A stretch of DNA of 26,713 nt from ASMP01 sp041484115 (lineage in GTDB: Archaea > Nanobdellota > Nanobdellia > Pacearchaeales > GW2011-AR1): positions 1-26,713 of the forward strand of contig JBGPHA010000003.1 of the NCBI GenBank assembly GCA_041484115.1, in the 5' to 3' direction. Below the pieces are notes generated by a model. The model was given only the letters and a program-made list of their open reading frames with translations, ran no database searches and had not been told where the DNA came from. A program made the translations under genes and the position numbers. Each line of letters starts with the position of its first letter. Position 1 is the stretch's first letter. Positions 8,209 through 16,024 of the stretch are shown here, piece after piece.

Positions 8209-8737
8209 CTACCTTTAAAAATTTTCTCAGTATAGAGCTGAAGAATATAGAGCCCAAAAGATAAAACCAGAACCAGCTTAAAAATCCAAGAAATCTGAAA
8301 TTAACCAAAGAGAAATAATCTGTGAACCATCTAAAAAAGAGTATAAATGGGATAGCTGTGTAAATTATTGGCCTCATGCTCAATTTGAACATCGGCCCGA
8401 TAAATTTCATAGATTTCATGCTGAGCTCTGTATGCTCTTTGGATCCCACCTCAAGTTTTTTAAGATCTTCCTGCAGTTTTTTTTGCTCTTCTTTCATTTC
8501 TCTTAAGGTTTTCTGATCTGTGGCGTACTTTTGAATAAGGGTAGTGAAAATAGATAAAAGGAGAACAAGAATAGTCATCCCAAAAGTTAAATTTAAACCT
8601 AAAAGAGCGCCTGCAGTCGGATTAAGAACCGCATTTACAGAATTTTTTATTATAGGAAGACTGTTCCAGAAAGCAGCTATTAGTATAGAGATAAACATCA
8701 CCAGAAAAATCAATCCAAAACTTCCTTTTTTGTCCAT
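8204..8737 (-). CDS. EMC3/TMCO1-like membrane protein (DUF106, Oxa1 superfamily)
   Basis: A 177-residue archaeal DUF106 protein of the YidC/Oxa1/Alb3 superfamily (relatives EMC3, TMCO1, GET1), which helps insert membrane proteins. An N-terminal membrane helix (about 5-25) and a second hydrophobic segment (about 45-70) precede a charged coiled coil ('LREMKEEQKKLQEDLKKLE'). The motif 'MKFIGPMFKLSMRPIIYTAIPF' region and two more membrane segments follow. A GTG at 8755 is also in frame, but the ATG at 8737 is 26.5 bases from a clear TTTAAA, the spacing seen across this region, whereas the GTG would be only about 8 bases away. The position immediately after secY is classic for this family, although the usual adk gene between them is absent. 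Confidence 0.87.
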   Translation of the reverse strand: MDKKGSFGLIFLVMFISILIAAFWNSLPIIKNSVNAVLNPTAGALLGLNLTFGMTILVLLLSIFTTLIQKYATDQKTLREMKEEQKKLQEDLKKLEVGSKEHTELSMKSMKFIGPMFKLSMRPIIYTAIPFILFFRWFTDYFSLVNFRFLGFLSWFWFYLLGSIFFSSILRKFLKVV

Positions 8738-8760
8738 TTTAAGATAAGAGAACACTTGTT

Positions 8761-8766
8761 TTTAAA
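8761..8766 (-). promoter_or_regulatory. TATA box for the EMC3-like gene
   Basis: TTTAAA on the minus strand is centred 26.5 bases before the ATG at 8737. This separates the gene from the secY operon and decides its start codon. Another TATA-like TTTATATAG lies farther upstream near 8790. Confidence 0.55.
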
Positions 8767-8822
8767 GATTAACTCCACACAGATTTATCTATATAAAAAT
8801 TTATTTTATATTTGGAAATTTA

Positions 8823-10262
8823 TCATTTTATAAATTTCCTCATCATAGGAGACATATCCATCTGGTGCTGCTGTGCAATGTTTTGATAGAACTGGAACAT
8901 TATCATTATGACAAGGAGAATTGCTGTTCCTGAAACTAGTGCACCAAGAAGGTCTGTAAGTGCAGCAAGAAAACCTATCGCCAATCCCCCCATAATTGTT
9001 AGGGGCATGATATATCTATCAAGAATGCTTTCAATTATTCTTTCATCCTGTCTGAAACCAGCTACCTGGAGACCTGAAGCAGAAATGTTGTGTGCCTGGC
9101 TTTTTGCATCCATTCCAGAGGTTTTTACCCAGAAAACAGCGAATAGGGTTGATAAAAACATAAAAAATAATATATGGGTCAGACCTTGAATTAAAAATAT
9201 AGGTAAAAAACCTCCCCTAATCACTAAGTCTAAGAGATTTGTATTCCCTAACCAAAATGCAAGCCCAGAAATAGGCTGTCCCTGAACAAACCGGCCAAGG
9301 AAGATGAAATAAGAAGCAAATTTTGAGATTCCCCCACATCCAACTATCCCTGAAAGACAAGGGCTTGCAGCATTTTCAATTATTCCTGCAAATAGTTGTA
9401 TGTTTGCGACTAGAGCAGCTGTTAAAATAACCGGTATATTTGATGCATAGAAAAATGAGAGAGGCCATTTTATCGCATATCCCCTGATCCTTCCAAAGGA
9501 AAGAGGTATTTCAACTTTTAAAGACTGTGCCCAAACAACTAGGAGAAAAATTGCTACTGTTGCGATTATTGCCGCGGCTGCAGAAAGAAGTTCTACCGGA
9601 TATCTATTTATTACAGATTGTATAAGAACAAGGACTTTTCCAGAGCAAGGAATTGCCTTAAAATTGAGTAAGCAGTTTCTCCCCTGTTGATCTATGAATT
9701 GGAAAGCGCTTGTTATGAGTCTCCAGGAAACTCCTGCAGCTATGAACAAACTTACTCCTGAACCAAAGCCCCATTTTTGTGTTACTTCGTCCATGTAAAA
9801 TATTGCAATACCTCCTAAAATTAATTGAAGAACTAACAGATACTGAAGGCCTGGAAGAGCTTGAAGCCCTTGCATAAAAACGAAAACTACTGCTTCAAAA
9901 ATTATGAAAAAGAAAGTAATAAGTTTTTGTATTCCCTGGAAAAATCTCTTTCCCTCTTCTGTAGTTGTATCTATCTTTATTATTTCAGCACCCTTCAACA
10001 ATTGCAGGATTATAGAGGCTGTAACGATTGGACCTATACCAAGAGAAATTACACTTCCAAAATCTGTTCCAAGAATTATAGCAAGATATTCAAACCTCGA
10101 AAGTGAGTTTTGAGAAAGACCAAAAAGAGGAACGTTTGCAAGAACAAAAAATGCTCCAAGAATTATCAGAGTCCATTTTAACTTTGTATTAAACCCAACT
10201 TTTTTTTCATCTGGTTTTTTGACTTCAGGAATAAAACTAAAAATATTTTTTAAATCTGCCAT
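8823..10262 (-). CDS. secY: Protein translocase subunit SecY
   Basis: Channel-forming subunit of the Sec61/SecY translocon, which exports and inserts proteins with SecE and Sec61-beta. With the ATG at 10262 the protein has 479 residues and about ten hydrophobic segments. It shows the plug-region sequence 'NVPLFGLSQNS', 'LGIGPIVTASIILQLLKGAEI' spanning TM2, the cytoplasmic loop 'KVEIPLSFGRIRGYAIKWPL', and 'GLQVAGFRQDERIIESIL' before the last helices, as in archaeal SecY. A GTG at 10268 overlaps the uL15 stop as GTGA, but the ATG (MADLKNIF) leaves a 2-base gap and starts at the usual amphipathic N-terminal helix. The gene ends the ribosomal cluster, its normal archaeal position. Confidence 0.96.
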   Translation of the reverse strand: MADLKNIFSFIPEVKKPDEKKVGFNTKLKWTLIILGAFFVLANVPLFGLSQNSLSRFEYLAIILGTDFGSVISLGIGPIVTASIILQLLKGAEIIKIDTTTEEGKRFFQGIQKLITFFFIIFEAVVFVFMQGLQALPGLQYLLVLQLILGGIAIFYMDEVTQKWGFGSGVSLFIAAGVSWRLITSAFQFIDQQGRNCLLNFKAIPCSGKVLVLIQSVINRYPVELLSAAAAIIATVAIFLLVVWAQSLKVEIPLSFGRIRGYAIKWPLSFFYASNIPVILTAALVANIQLFAGIIENAASPCLSGIVGCGGISKFASYFIFLGRFVQGQPISGLAFWLGNTNLLDLVIRGGFLPIFLIQGLTHILFFMFLSTLFAVFWVKTSGMDAKSQAHNISASGLQVAGFRQDERIIESILDRYIMPLTIMGGLAIGFLAALTDLLGALVSGTAILLVIMIMFQFYQNIAQQHQMDMSPMMRKFIK

Positions 10263-10264
10263 TT

Positions 10265-10747
10265 TCACTCTTTTTTATTTTTGGGCAAGATTATTTCTCC
10301 ACCCTCTTTTTTCACTTTTTCTATTGCAGATTTAGAGGCTTCCTTCGCTTTTATAATTAACTTATTTTTTGGAATATATTCTTTAGAAGCGTCGAGAATT
10401 TTATATTTCTGAAGGTCTATCTCAATTCCTTTTGGTGTTTTTTTTGCAATTCCTTTTTTCATGAATCTTTCAATAGTGAGCTCTATTTTTTCCAGGTTTA
10501 TCCTCTGTCTTTTGTCCCTCTTTGTTCCTTTACTGGTTATTCCCTGTTTTCCGAAATAACCATGTCCATAAAGCTTTGTTATAAGGGTTTTTTTCTGGTC
10601 AGCCCTTTTTCCTGTTCCAGCCATACCTTTTCCTCCGCGGTGTCCTGACTTCTTATGCTTTTTTCTGGCTCCCCATCCATGGGTGCCTGCTCCTCTCCCA
10701 TGCATTCGTGAGGCCTTTTTTCTTTTCTTTGTTTTTGTTAATGACAT
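10265..10747 (-). CDS. rpl15: Ribosomal protein uL15 (L15)
   Basis: Large-subunit protein that binds 23S rRNA during late assembly. It has 160 residues, with the very basic glycine-rich N-terminus typical of archaeal/eukaryotic L15/L27a: 'RMHGRGAGTHGWGARKKHK' (14-32), then 'GHRGGKGMAGTGKR' and 'KLYGHGYFGKQG'. The C-terminal globular part has 'ILDASKEYIPKNKLIIKAKEAS'-type sequence. It begins one base after the uL30 stop with 'GAGGATG' upstream as a likely ribosome binding site, and is followed by secY. Confidence 0.95.
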   Translation of the reverse strand: MSLTKTKKRKKASRMHGRGAGTHGWGARKKHKKSGHRGGKGMAGTGKRADQKKTLITKLYGHGYFGKQGITSKGTKRDKRQRINLEKIELTIERFMKKGIAKKTPKGIEIDLQKYKILDASKEYIPKNKLIIKAKEASKSAIEKVKKEGGEIILPKNKKE

Positions 10748-10748
10748 T

Positions 10749-11165
10749 TTACAACATCCTCAAAACTAAATCATTTATTTTTTCTCCATTATCTCCTAAA
10801 ACTCCTTTAGGAAAATGTTTTTTGCTGTTTATCCCCTTTCTTGGAGGATGCAGTCTGAAAAAAGGTTTTAAATTCAGGAACTCATAAGTTTTTCCTTTTT
10901 CCAGTTCTTCTATGACTTTTTTTGAATCTACCTTCTTATCCTTGTTTATTTTCTGACCTCTGGTGTCTATCAACTTTTCGAAAACATCCTTGTTCATATT
11001 TCCAAAGGCAACAAAATTCCTGAGTTTTTTTATCATCCCGAGTTGCTCTTTGTTTGGATTTATGACCACACAGGTATATTTTTTTCCGAGTCTTAGTCTT
11101 TCCAGAGTTTCTTTTACATCTCTATCTATCTTCACTTGCCCCCTTATCCTTATAATACAAATCAT
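10749..11165 (-). CDS. rpl30: Ribosomal protein uL30 (L30)
   Basis: A 138-residue archaeal L30 of the large subunit. The conserved N-terminus 'ICIIRIRGQVKIDRDVKETL' covers the first strand and helix, and the following 'LGKKYTCVVINPNKEQLGMI' is also typical. The C-terminal extension ends with 'FFRLHPPRKG', which is characteristic of archaeal/eukaryotic L30/L7 and absent from the short bacterial form. The start codon overlaps the uS5 stop (ATGA), indicating translational coupling. It is somewhat shorter than many archaeal homologues (about 150 residues). Confidence 0.94.
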   Translation of the reverse strand: MICIIRIRGQVKIDRDVKETLERLRLGKKYTCVVINPNKEQLGMIKKLRNFVAFGNMNKDVFEKLIDTRGQKINKDKKVDSKKVIEELEKGKTYEFLNLKPFFRLHPPRKGINSKKHFPKGVLGDNGEKINDLVLRML

Positions 11166-12058
11166 TTTATTTTTTGGTTAGTTTTATTTAGAGCATCAAC
11201 ACAAGCCTTTACTAAGTTGAAAGTTGTCCTTATCCTTCCAAAAGTTTTACTGTAAACATCTTTGATTCCTGCAAGTTTGAGAACTTTCTTTAATTCTCCG
11301 GCAACAACTAAACCTGTTCCTTGTGGAGCAGGAATTAGAGTGACTCTCACACTTCCTGCTTTTCCTGTAACTTTGAAAGGAACAGTGTGTAGCTCATTAC
11401 AGTCGCAATCGAAACTAGAGCAGGCCCTCCTGATTTTTATAATGTTGAGTTTTGCTTTTCTTACTGCCTTGTCTCTTGCAGGAAGAGTCTCTTTAGCTTC
11501 CCCGCTTCCTATACCAATATGCCCATCCCCATCTCCGACAACAGCCATTGTGGAAAAAGTGGGAATATTCCCCTCCTGTGTTTTTTTCTGTGTTTGCCTC
11601 CATGCTCTTCTCTTCCCTCCCCCGAATTTCCCTTTGGCTTGTCCTATCAAAATCAGGTCGGTTTTAAGATTCAGGAGCTTGTCAACTATCTGATCTTCAA
11701 GAATTTTCTTTTTTGCATCAAGAATTTCATCTATGTTTGTTATCTTATTGTCTCTTACTTCCCTTCCAAGTTTTGTTTTTGGCTCCCATCCAGAGATAGA
11801 TTCTTCTCTGCTCTTAATTCCAAACATACCCCTAGCGACTTTTACTGGAATATCTTTTGCCTTTCCTTCAACTACCGCCTCAATTTCTTCAAGAATTTTG
11901 GAATCAACTTCTTTCACTTCATCTTCTATTAATTTTTCAGTAACTTCTTCTGTCTTTTCCGCCATTTTTTCAGCTTCCTTTTCGTCCATTGTTCCGTGTG
12001 CCATGACTGTTTTTTTTACATCTTCAAAATCCTGTTTTTTCTCTGCTTTTTTCGTCAT
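11162..12058 (-). CDS. rps5: Ribosomal protein uS5 (S5) with long acidic N-terminal extension
   Basis: Small-subunit protein at the mRNA entry tunnel, important for decoding accuracy. The conserved body begins at about residue 90 ('GWEPKTKLGREV'), continues with 'ILIGQAKGKFGGGKRRAW', 'AVVGDGDGHIGIGSGEAKE' and the archaeal 'CSSFDCDCNELHTVPFKV', and ends 'TFGRIRTTFNLVKACVDAL'. Archaeal S5 is usually about 210-230 residues; this one has 298. The extra about 89 residues are rich in Glu, Lys and Asp ('EKEAEKMAEKTEEVTEKL') and predict as long helix or disorder. The ATG overlaps the uL18 stop as ATGA and has a strong GGAGGGAG ribosome binding site, so the long start looks real. Confidence 0.94.
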   Translation of the reverse strand: MTKKAEKKQDFEDVKKTVMAHGTMDEKEAEKMAEKTEEVTEKLIEDEVKEVDSKILEEIEAVVEGKAKDIPVKVARGMFGIKSREESISGWEPKTKLGREVRDNKITNIDEILDAKKKILEDQIVDKLLNLKTDLILIGQAKGKFGGGKRRAWRQTQKKTQEGNIPTFSTMAVVGDGDGHIGIGSGEAKETLPARDKAVRKAKLNIIKIRRACSSFDCDCNELHTVPFKVTGKAGSVRVTLIPAPQGTGLVVAGELKKVLKLAGIKDVYSKTFGRIRTTFNLVKACVDALNKTNQKIK

Positions 12059-12555
12059 TTTTCTCCCTCCCCTATTTTTCCTTTAACTCTTGAGAAAAAA
12101 ACTGAAAAATCTCTCTTCAGATTTTTCCCCTTAATCCTTTCTTCCTTGGGAAAAGATTCTTCGCTACATTTTATTTTAATTCCCGCATCGATCAACCCTT
12201 TTATGAATGAAAAAACCTTATTTTTATTCACGCTTCTTATCATTCCTATGTCTATGATAGGAGTTTCAAGTTTCTTCTCAATTATTTTTTTCCCCAGAAA
12301 GAATCCTGTTAAATAGGAAGCGGGCAATGATTTGAGACTTCCGATCATGTCTTCAGGCCATCCATATTTCATTAGTATTCTGGAAGTAACTCCTATGATA
12401 ATATTGTCCCTTGCTTCTTTGCTTATAGCATATTGTGCAATTATGTACTTGTTACTTTTTCTGAAAATAATTCTTGGAACTTCTGCCTTAAGCAGCTTTA
12501 TCCTTATACCATAATCTGTCTTGTTCTCTTTTCTTCTGCGCTTCAAAGTCTTCAT
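12055..12555 (-). CDS. rpl18: Ribosomal protein uL18 (L18)
   Basis: A 166-residue uL18, which binds 5S rRNA with uL5 in the central protuberance. Typical features are 'RRRKENKTDYGIRIKLLKA' near the N-terminus, 'RIIFRKSNKYIIAQYAI', the 'YLTGFFLGKKI' region and 'GLIDAGIKIKCSEESFP'. The C-terminal tail is shorter than in many archaea (about 190-200 residues). A run of five Gs about 8 bases upstream may act as ribosome binding site. Start and stop overlap both neighbours by four bases (ATGA), so it is translationally coupled on both sides. Confidence 0.94.
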   Translation of the reverse strand: MKTLKRRRKENKTDYGIRIKLLKAEVPRIIFRKSNKYIIAQYAISKEARDNIIIGVTSRILMKYGWPEDMIGSLKSLPASYLTGFFLGKKIIEKKLETPIIDIGMIRSVNKNKVFSFIKGLIDAGIKIKCSEESFPKEERIKGKNLKRDFSVFFSRVKGKIGEGEK

Positions 12556-12956
12556 TTTTGAATTCCCCCTATGTGCTCTTTAAGATGAGCCTTGCTTCTG
12601 AAAATTCTGTTTCTTATTTTTTTCCTTATATCCACAACTTGTTCCTTAAGAAGTTTCCCCCCTGCTTCAGGACCCTTTAGATATTTTCTTAGCTTTCTTG
12701 TGAGAATTATGTACTCTCTCTTTTTTTTCTTGGCCTTTTTGCGTATATTTCCAGTGCTTCTGCTTTTTGTTTTTTCAACCCTTTTTCTTCCTTTCCTTTC
12801 TTTTATGATTATTGCCCCGCTTTTCAAAAGGTCCCTTATATCTTGTTTTGTGATAGCATCCTTTATCTCTTCCAGTCTTGACTCAAGAAATACTATCCTA
12901 TCCTCTCCTACATTGAGGGTTTTCTTCGCCAGTTTCTTCTTTTTACTTAGGTTCAT
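12552..12956 (-). CDS. rpl19e: Ribosomal protein eL19 (L19e)
   Basis: A 134-residue archaeal/eukaryotic-specific large-subunit protein. The N-terminal 'MNLSKKKKLAKKTLNVGEDRI' matches the family opening, followed by 'AITKQDIRDLLKSGAI' and 'RKRVEKTKSRSTGNIRKKAKKK', the basic rRNA-binding middle. It continues with a long basic helix to the end. It overlaps the eL32 stop by 14 bases and the uL18 start by four. It is slightly short compared with the usual about 150 residues, mainly at the C-terminal helix. Confidence 0.94.
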   Translation of the reverse strand: MNLSKKKKLAKKTLNVGEDRIVFLESRLEEIKDAITKQDIRDLLKSGAIIIKERKGRKRVEKTKSRSTGNIRKKAKKKKREYIILTRKLRKYLKGPEAGGKLLKEQVVDIRKKIRNRIFRSKAHLKEHIGGIQK

Positions 12957-13290
12957 TTTTCTTCAAAAACTTCTTTGTATTTACATTCTGAAAATTTATC
13001 TTTATCTCCAAAGCTCTTTTCAAAATTTCTATTTTCTTTTTTCTGCCCACCTTTCCAAGAATTACTACATCATTTTTTCCAGCATTTTCAAGGTCTTTTA
13101 GGTTATGTACTATAAAGATATCCTTTTTTTCCTTTTTTCTTTTGTATCCTATGCTAACTAATGGAGGTCTCCCCTTTCTACTTTCTCTCATTTTATTGTC
13201 CCTTCCCTTTGGTTTTCTCCAGACCTGCTTCTTTTTTCTTTTCTTTCCGATTCTGAGATGCAGACTGATATTCCTTCTTAAAAATTTCAT
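12943..13290 (-). CDS. rpl32e: Ribosomal protein eL32 (L32e)
   Basis: A 115-residue archaeal/eukaryotic-specific large-subunit protein. The first half is very basic ('KKRKKKQVWRKPKGRDNKM'), the conserved rRNA-binding patch with the W-R-K-P-x-G pattern. It is followed by 'RKGRPPLVSIGYKRKKEKK' and 'IFIVHNLKDLENAGKNDVV', then 'LGKVGRKKKIEILKRALE', all hallmarks of L32e. Start and uL6 stop share one base (TAATG). Length is close to the minimal archaeal form. Confidence 0.93.
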   Translation of the reverse strand: MKFLRRNISLHLRIGKKRKKKQVWRKPKGRDNKMRESRKGRPPLVSIGYKRKKEKKDIFIVHNLKDLENAGKNDVVILGKVGRKKKIEILKRALEIKINFQNVNTKKFLKKNEPK

Positions 13291-13832
13291 TATATTTCTC
13301 TCCCAGGTTTTTTTGTCATGAAAATACCGTCCTGAAATACTCTTCTGTCTCTCGATCTTATCTTTGTTATGGTCTCAAGGTTCGCAGCTGCCTGACCTGC
13401 AAGTTCCCTGTCAGTTGACCTAATTTTTATAATATTTCCATCGACTTCTATTTCAACATCTTTAGGAATAACTGTTTTTCTCGAGATCTTTTCTCCAAGG
13501 AAATTTTTTATAATTACCTCATGGCCTTTTATCTCTATTGTTATTGGGAAATGACTGAACACGGCCTTTAGATCATACTCAAATTTTTTCTGAACTCCAA
13601 GAATCATATTTTTTATGTGTGCTGCCAGAGTATTCATCAATTTTTTCTCCCTTTTTGTCGCATTTTTACTTCCCATAGATATGATATTTCCTTCTTTTAT
13701 TAGTTCAAGAGAACCTAGATTGAATTTCCTAATATTCTCCCCTTCAGGACCTTTTATCTTCACTCTTGTTCCTTCTATTTCCGCTTCAACACCATTTGGT
13801 ATTTCTATTTTTTTGTAAAGTTCTTTTCTCAT
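13290..13832 (-). CDS. rpl6: Ribosomal protein uL6 (L6)
   Basis: A 180-residue uL6 near the sarcin-ricin loop/factor-binding site of the large subunit. It contains the two repeated beta-alpha domains: 'IEIPNGVEAEIEGTRVKIKG' split over about 10-29, then 'LAAHIKNMILGVQKKFEYDL'. The second domain has 'VIIKNFLGEKISRKTVIPKD' and ends 'KIRSRDRRVFQDGIFMTKK', the archaeal C-terminus. The gene starts one base after the uS8 stop. Confidence 0.95.
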   Translation of the reverse strand: MRKELYKKIEIPNGVEAEIEGTRVKIKGPEGENIRKFNLGSLELIKEGNIISMGSKNATKREKKLMNTLAAHIKNMILGVQKKFEYDLKAVFSHFPITIEIKGHEVIIKNFLGEKISRKTVIPKDVEIEVDGNIIKIRSTDRELAGQAAANLETITKIRSRDRRVFQDGIFMTKKPGREI

Positions 13833-13833
13833 T

Positions 13834-14214
13834 TTAGTAAAAGTATGCTATTAGAGACCCCCCTATTCCCTGCTCCATGGCTTCTTCATGGGTAATAAGC
13901 CCTTTATTTGTCGAGACTATGATTGTTCCTATATCTCTTGCAGGTAGGAATCTTCTTCTATATTTTTCAATCTGGTCCTTTTTCACTGTGAATCTTGGCT
14001 TAATTGCCCTGCATTCGAAAATTTTTCCAATATCTACTTCCGCTGTTTTCTTATTTGAGTCTATCTTGTACCTTTTTATTGCTCCTTTCTGTTTCATTAT
14101 CTTAAATATTTCTATCAGAAGCCCTGAAATTCTATTTATTTCTAGAGTTTCCTTTCTTGCCTTTACGGCATTCCTTATCATGTTCAAAGCATCAGCAACA
14201 ACATCCTGTGACAT
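13834..14214 (-). CDS. rps8: Ribosomal protein uS8 (S8)
   Basis: Primary 16S rRNA-binding protein of the central domain; in archaea it may also bind spc-operon mRNA. With the ATG at 14214 the protein has 126 residues, beginning 'MSQDVVADALNMIRNAVKA', the canonical start. The frame is open to a farther start at 14250, but that would overlap the uS14 gene and add a non-conserved 12-residue leader. The C-terminal half has 'IKPRFTVKKDQIEKYRRRF' and 'GTIIVSTNKGLITHEEAM', conserved in archaeal S8. The start is one base from the uS14 stop. Confidence 0.94.
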   Translation of the reverse strand: MSQDVVADALNMIRNAVKARKETLEINRISGLLIEIFKIMKQKGAIKRYKIDSNKKTAEVDIGKIFECRAIKPRFTVKKDQIEKYRRRFLPARDIGTIIVSTNKGLITHEEAMEQGIGGSLIAYFY

Positions 14215-14215
14215 T

Positions 14216-14446
14216 TTAATTATATTTTTTAAAGCCGATTTCTTTAGCAACTTCCCTGAAGCACTGTCGGCATAAATTTAGTCCGTATGATTTTATATGA
14301 GCACCGAATCTTCCGCATCTTTCGCATTTCTTTACTGCAATTCCTATTTTCCTGTCTTTTGGCTTATTATGTTTTAGGAATTTCTGCATTTTCTCTGGCT
14401 TGTTTTCCAGTTGCTTCAACATTTTTTTCCAATCGCTTGCTGTCAT
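14216..14446 (-). CDS. rps14: Ribosomal protein uS14 (S14, zinc-binding type)
   Basis: Small-subunit head protein of the zinc-ribbon type. Four cysteines occur as C-x2-C ... C-x2-C in 'CERCGRFGAHIKSYGLNLC' followed by RQC. The C-terminus 'FREVAKEIGFKKYN' is the standard ending. The protein is 76 residues against about 50-56 in most archaea. The additional N-terminal part 'MTASDWKKMLKQLENK' starts at the only ATG that abuts the uL5 stop, so it is probably genuine. No strong Shine-Dalgarno is visible; coupling to uL5 is likely. Confidence 0.93.
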   Translation of the reverse strand: MTASDWKKMLKQLENKPEKMQKFLKHNKPKDRKIGIAVKKCERCGRFGAHIKSYGLNLCRQCFREVAKEIGFKKYN

Positions 14447-14941
14447 TTAAATGAAATTTGTTTTAAATTTCTCCTCCATGAATTTTATTATCTCTTCCTT
14501 ACTGATTTCGTTTCTCTTCGGGATTTTTCCCTGCTTTATCTTTTTTAGCTTTATCCTTTTTCCCGCTCTTTTGAATGTTACAGTGGCATCAAATCCTCGA
14601 ATTCCTATCTCTCTCTGATATTCAACTCCGGGGATTTCTATGTATTCTTTAACCCCAAAAGAAAAGCTATTCTCACTAATCTGACTTTTTTTTAGAGTGT
14701 TATCTTTTGTTGCAAGTAGTCTTCTTAGCATCTCTTCCATACCCTTTCTTAAAGTTACGACAGCCCCGACTTCCAGTTTCGGCCTTACTCCTAGAGCAGG
14801 TATCCTTTTCCTTGATTTCATCTTTGCAGGATTTTTTCCAGTAATCATTTTAAGAAGTTTAAATCCTTTCTCCAAATTGTCCGCTGTCCCACCTATGCTT
14901 AGGACAACTTTCTCTATCTTTATTTCTTTCATCTTGTTCAT
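14447..14941 (-). CDS. rpl5: Ribosomal protein uL5 (L5)
   Basis: 5S rRNA-binding protein of the central protuberance, 164 residues from the ATG at 14941 ('MNKMKEIKIEKVVLSIGG', matching the archaeal 'NPMREIRIEKVVLNIG' start). An in-frame TTG at 14950 would overlap the eS4 stop and is not needed. Conserved parts are 'KRIPALGVRPKLEVGAVVTL', 'SFSFGVKEYIEIPGVEYQ' and 'IGIRGFDATVTFKRAGKRIK'. The start lies one base past the eS4 stop. Confidence 0.94.
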   Translation of the reverse strand: MNKMKEIKIEKVVLSIGGTADNLEKGFKLLKMITGKNPAKMKSRKRIPALGVRPKLEVGAVVTLRKGMEEMLRRLLATKDNTLKKSQISENSFSFGVKEYIEIPGVEYQREIGIRGFDATVTFKRAGKRIKLKKIKQGKIPKRNEISKEEIIKFMEEKFKTNFI

Positions 14942-14942
14942 T

Positions 14943-15593
14943 TTATTCAACGACTATTATCTGTTTAAGCAGAACATTTATTTTTTCTCTATCTTTTGTT
15001 TCCAGCTCTACGATTTTCTTATTCATATCCAGGCTTTTTATATTCCCTCTTTTTCCTGAATGTTTACCTACAAAAACGACTACTTTTGAATTTTCTTTCA
15101 GGGGGAGGCATTTTTCTATTTTCTTTTCCATGAAATTTATAAGAACAGAATCATTGACACCACAATTTATATCTGAAAGAACATTTCTTCCATCTTGGAA
15201 ATTGAGCTGTACTTTCTTTCCCTTCAATATTTTTTTGTTAACAACCTTTGCAACTTTTCTGTTTATCTCACTTTCACTTATTTCTTTCAATTCGAATTTT
15301 CCTTTTTCAGAGAGATCCATCCTGTAATTTTTTTTGGCAGGTATCAAAGATATTGTATCAAAGAGAAGAACAGGATTTTTTTCGTCTTTTGGAATCTTGT
15401 TGTTAATTGAAATTTGTTTCAAAAAAATAACTCTTCTTGCTTCTTTTCTGTTCTGAACTATTTTAATCATGTCCCTTAGAATTACTAATAAGGGAATTCC
15501 TGATTCAAGATTGGAATCTGGTCTAATTATATACTTTGTTCCCTTCCTATATACCGGCCAGCTTTTTGGAACCTCTTGTCTCTTAAGATGCAT
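14943..15593 (-). CDS. rps4e: Ribosomal protein eS4 (S4e)
   Basis: Archaeal/eukaryotic small-subunit protein S4e, 216 residues (usual archaeal length about 230-245). The opening 'MHLKRQEVPKSWPVYRKGTK' is family-typical. An S4-like RNA-binding domain follows ('VILRDMIKIVQNRKEARRVI'), then the central S4e domain, and a C-terminal KOW motif at 'VVFVGKHSGKRGNIKSLD'. It overlaps the uL24 gene by 11 bases, keeping the conserved archaeal order uL24-eS4-uL5. Confidence 0.94.
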   Translation of the reverse strand: MHLKRQEVPKSWPVYRKGTKYIIRPDSNLESGIPLLVILRDMIKIVQNRKEARRVIFLKQISINNKIPKDEKNPVLLFDTISLIPAKKNYRMDLSEKGKFELKEISESEINRKVAKVVNKKILKGKKVQLNFQDGRNVLSDINCGVNDSVLINFMEKKIEKCLPLKENSKVVVFVGKHSGKRGNIKSLDMNKKIVELETKDREKINVLLKQIIVVE

Positions 15594-16017
15594 TTTTTTC
15601 TTCTCCTTGATTTATTTTTCTATTTTCTGATTTATTTTTTTCTTCTATCAAAATTTTATTTCTCTTTCTGTCTTCTAGATTTAATTCTGTTATCTGCAAA
15701 AATGAAGGATTAAATTTCACATTTGCCTTTGAACCGTCCTGTTTTTTTATCTGCATGTTCTCTACTTCTACCTTCATTTTTTTTGTATAAACAACAGTTA
15801 TTTTTCCTGTTTTTTTTCTGAACCTTCCTCTCATAATCCTTACCATATCCCCCTTTCTCAATGGAATATTTCTCTTTCCATATTTTTTTCTAAGTTCCTT
15901 TGAAAGATTGGAACTCATAAATTTTCTCCTTAAGTTTAATGGAGCATTTGCTAAATATTTTCTCTGTTTTCTTGGTTTTTTGCTAGATTTCCAGTGTGTT
16001 GAAAAGTGTTTTTTCAT
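15583..16017 (-). CDS. rpl24: Ribosomal protein uL24 (L24)
   Basis: Assembly-initiator protein of the large subunit, also located near the exit tunnel. It has 144 residues. The N-terminus 'FSTHWKSSKKPRKQRKYLAN' and 'LRRKFMSSNLSKELRKKYGK' is the archaeal/eukaryotic L26-type arm, then the KOW motif 'LRKGDMVRIMRGRFRKKTGK'. The last about 30 residues ('KNKSENRKINQGEEKNAS') are a charged tail beyond the conserved fold. Confidence 0.94.
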   Translation of the reverse strand: MKKHFSTHWKSSKKPRKQRKYLANAPLNLRRKFMSSNLSKELRKKYGKRNIPLRKGDMVRIMRGRFRKKTGKITVVYTKKMKVEVENMQIKKQDGSKANVKFNPSFLQITELNLEDRKRNKILIEEKNKSENRKINQGEEKNAS

Positions 16018-16024
16018 TTTATTT

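Noticed and set aside
8738..8755. GTG start at 8755 for the EMC3-like gene
   Set aside because: The TATA element at 8761-8766 would be about 8 bases away; the ATG at 8737 fits the 26-base spacing of neighbouring genes.
11262..12086. Several overlapping plus-strand ORFs opposite uS5
   Set aside because: Mutually overlapping Ser/Phe/Pro-rich frames without promoters or ribosome binding sites, lying antisense to a firmly identified gene.
12592..13101. Long plus-strand ORF opposite eL19/eL32
   Set aside because: It is the mirror of Lys/Glu-rich ribosomal genes: its translation is almost only Phe, Leu, Ser and Ile, and both minus-strand genes are certain.
14215..14250. Upstream start for uS8 at 14250
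   Set aside because: It would overlap uS14 and add a non-conserved leader; the ATG at 14214 gives the standard MSQD-type N-terminus.
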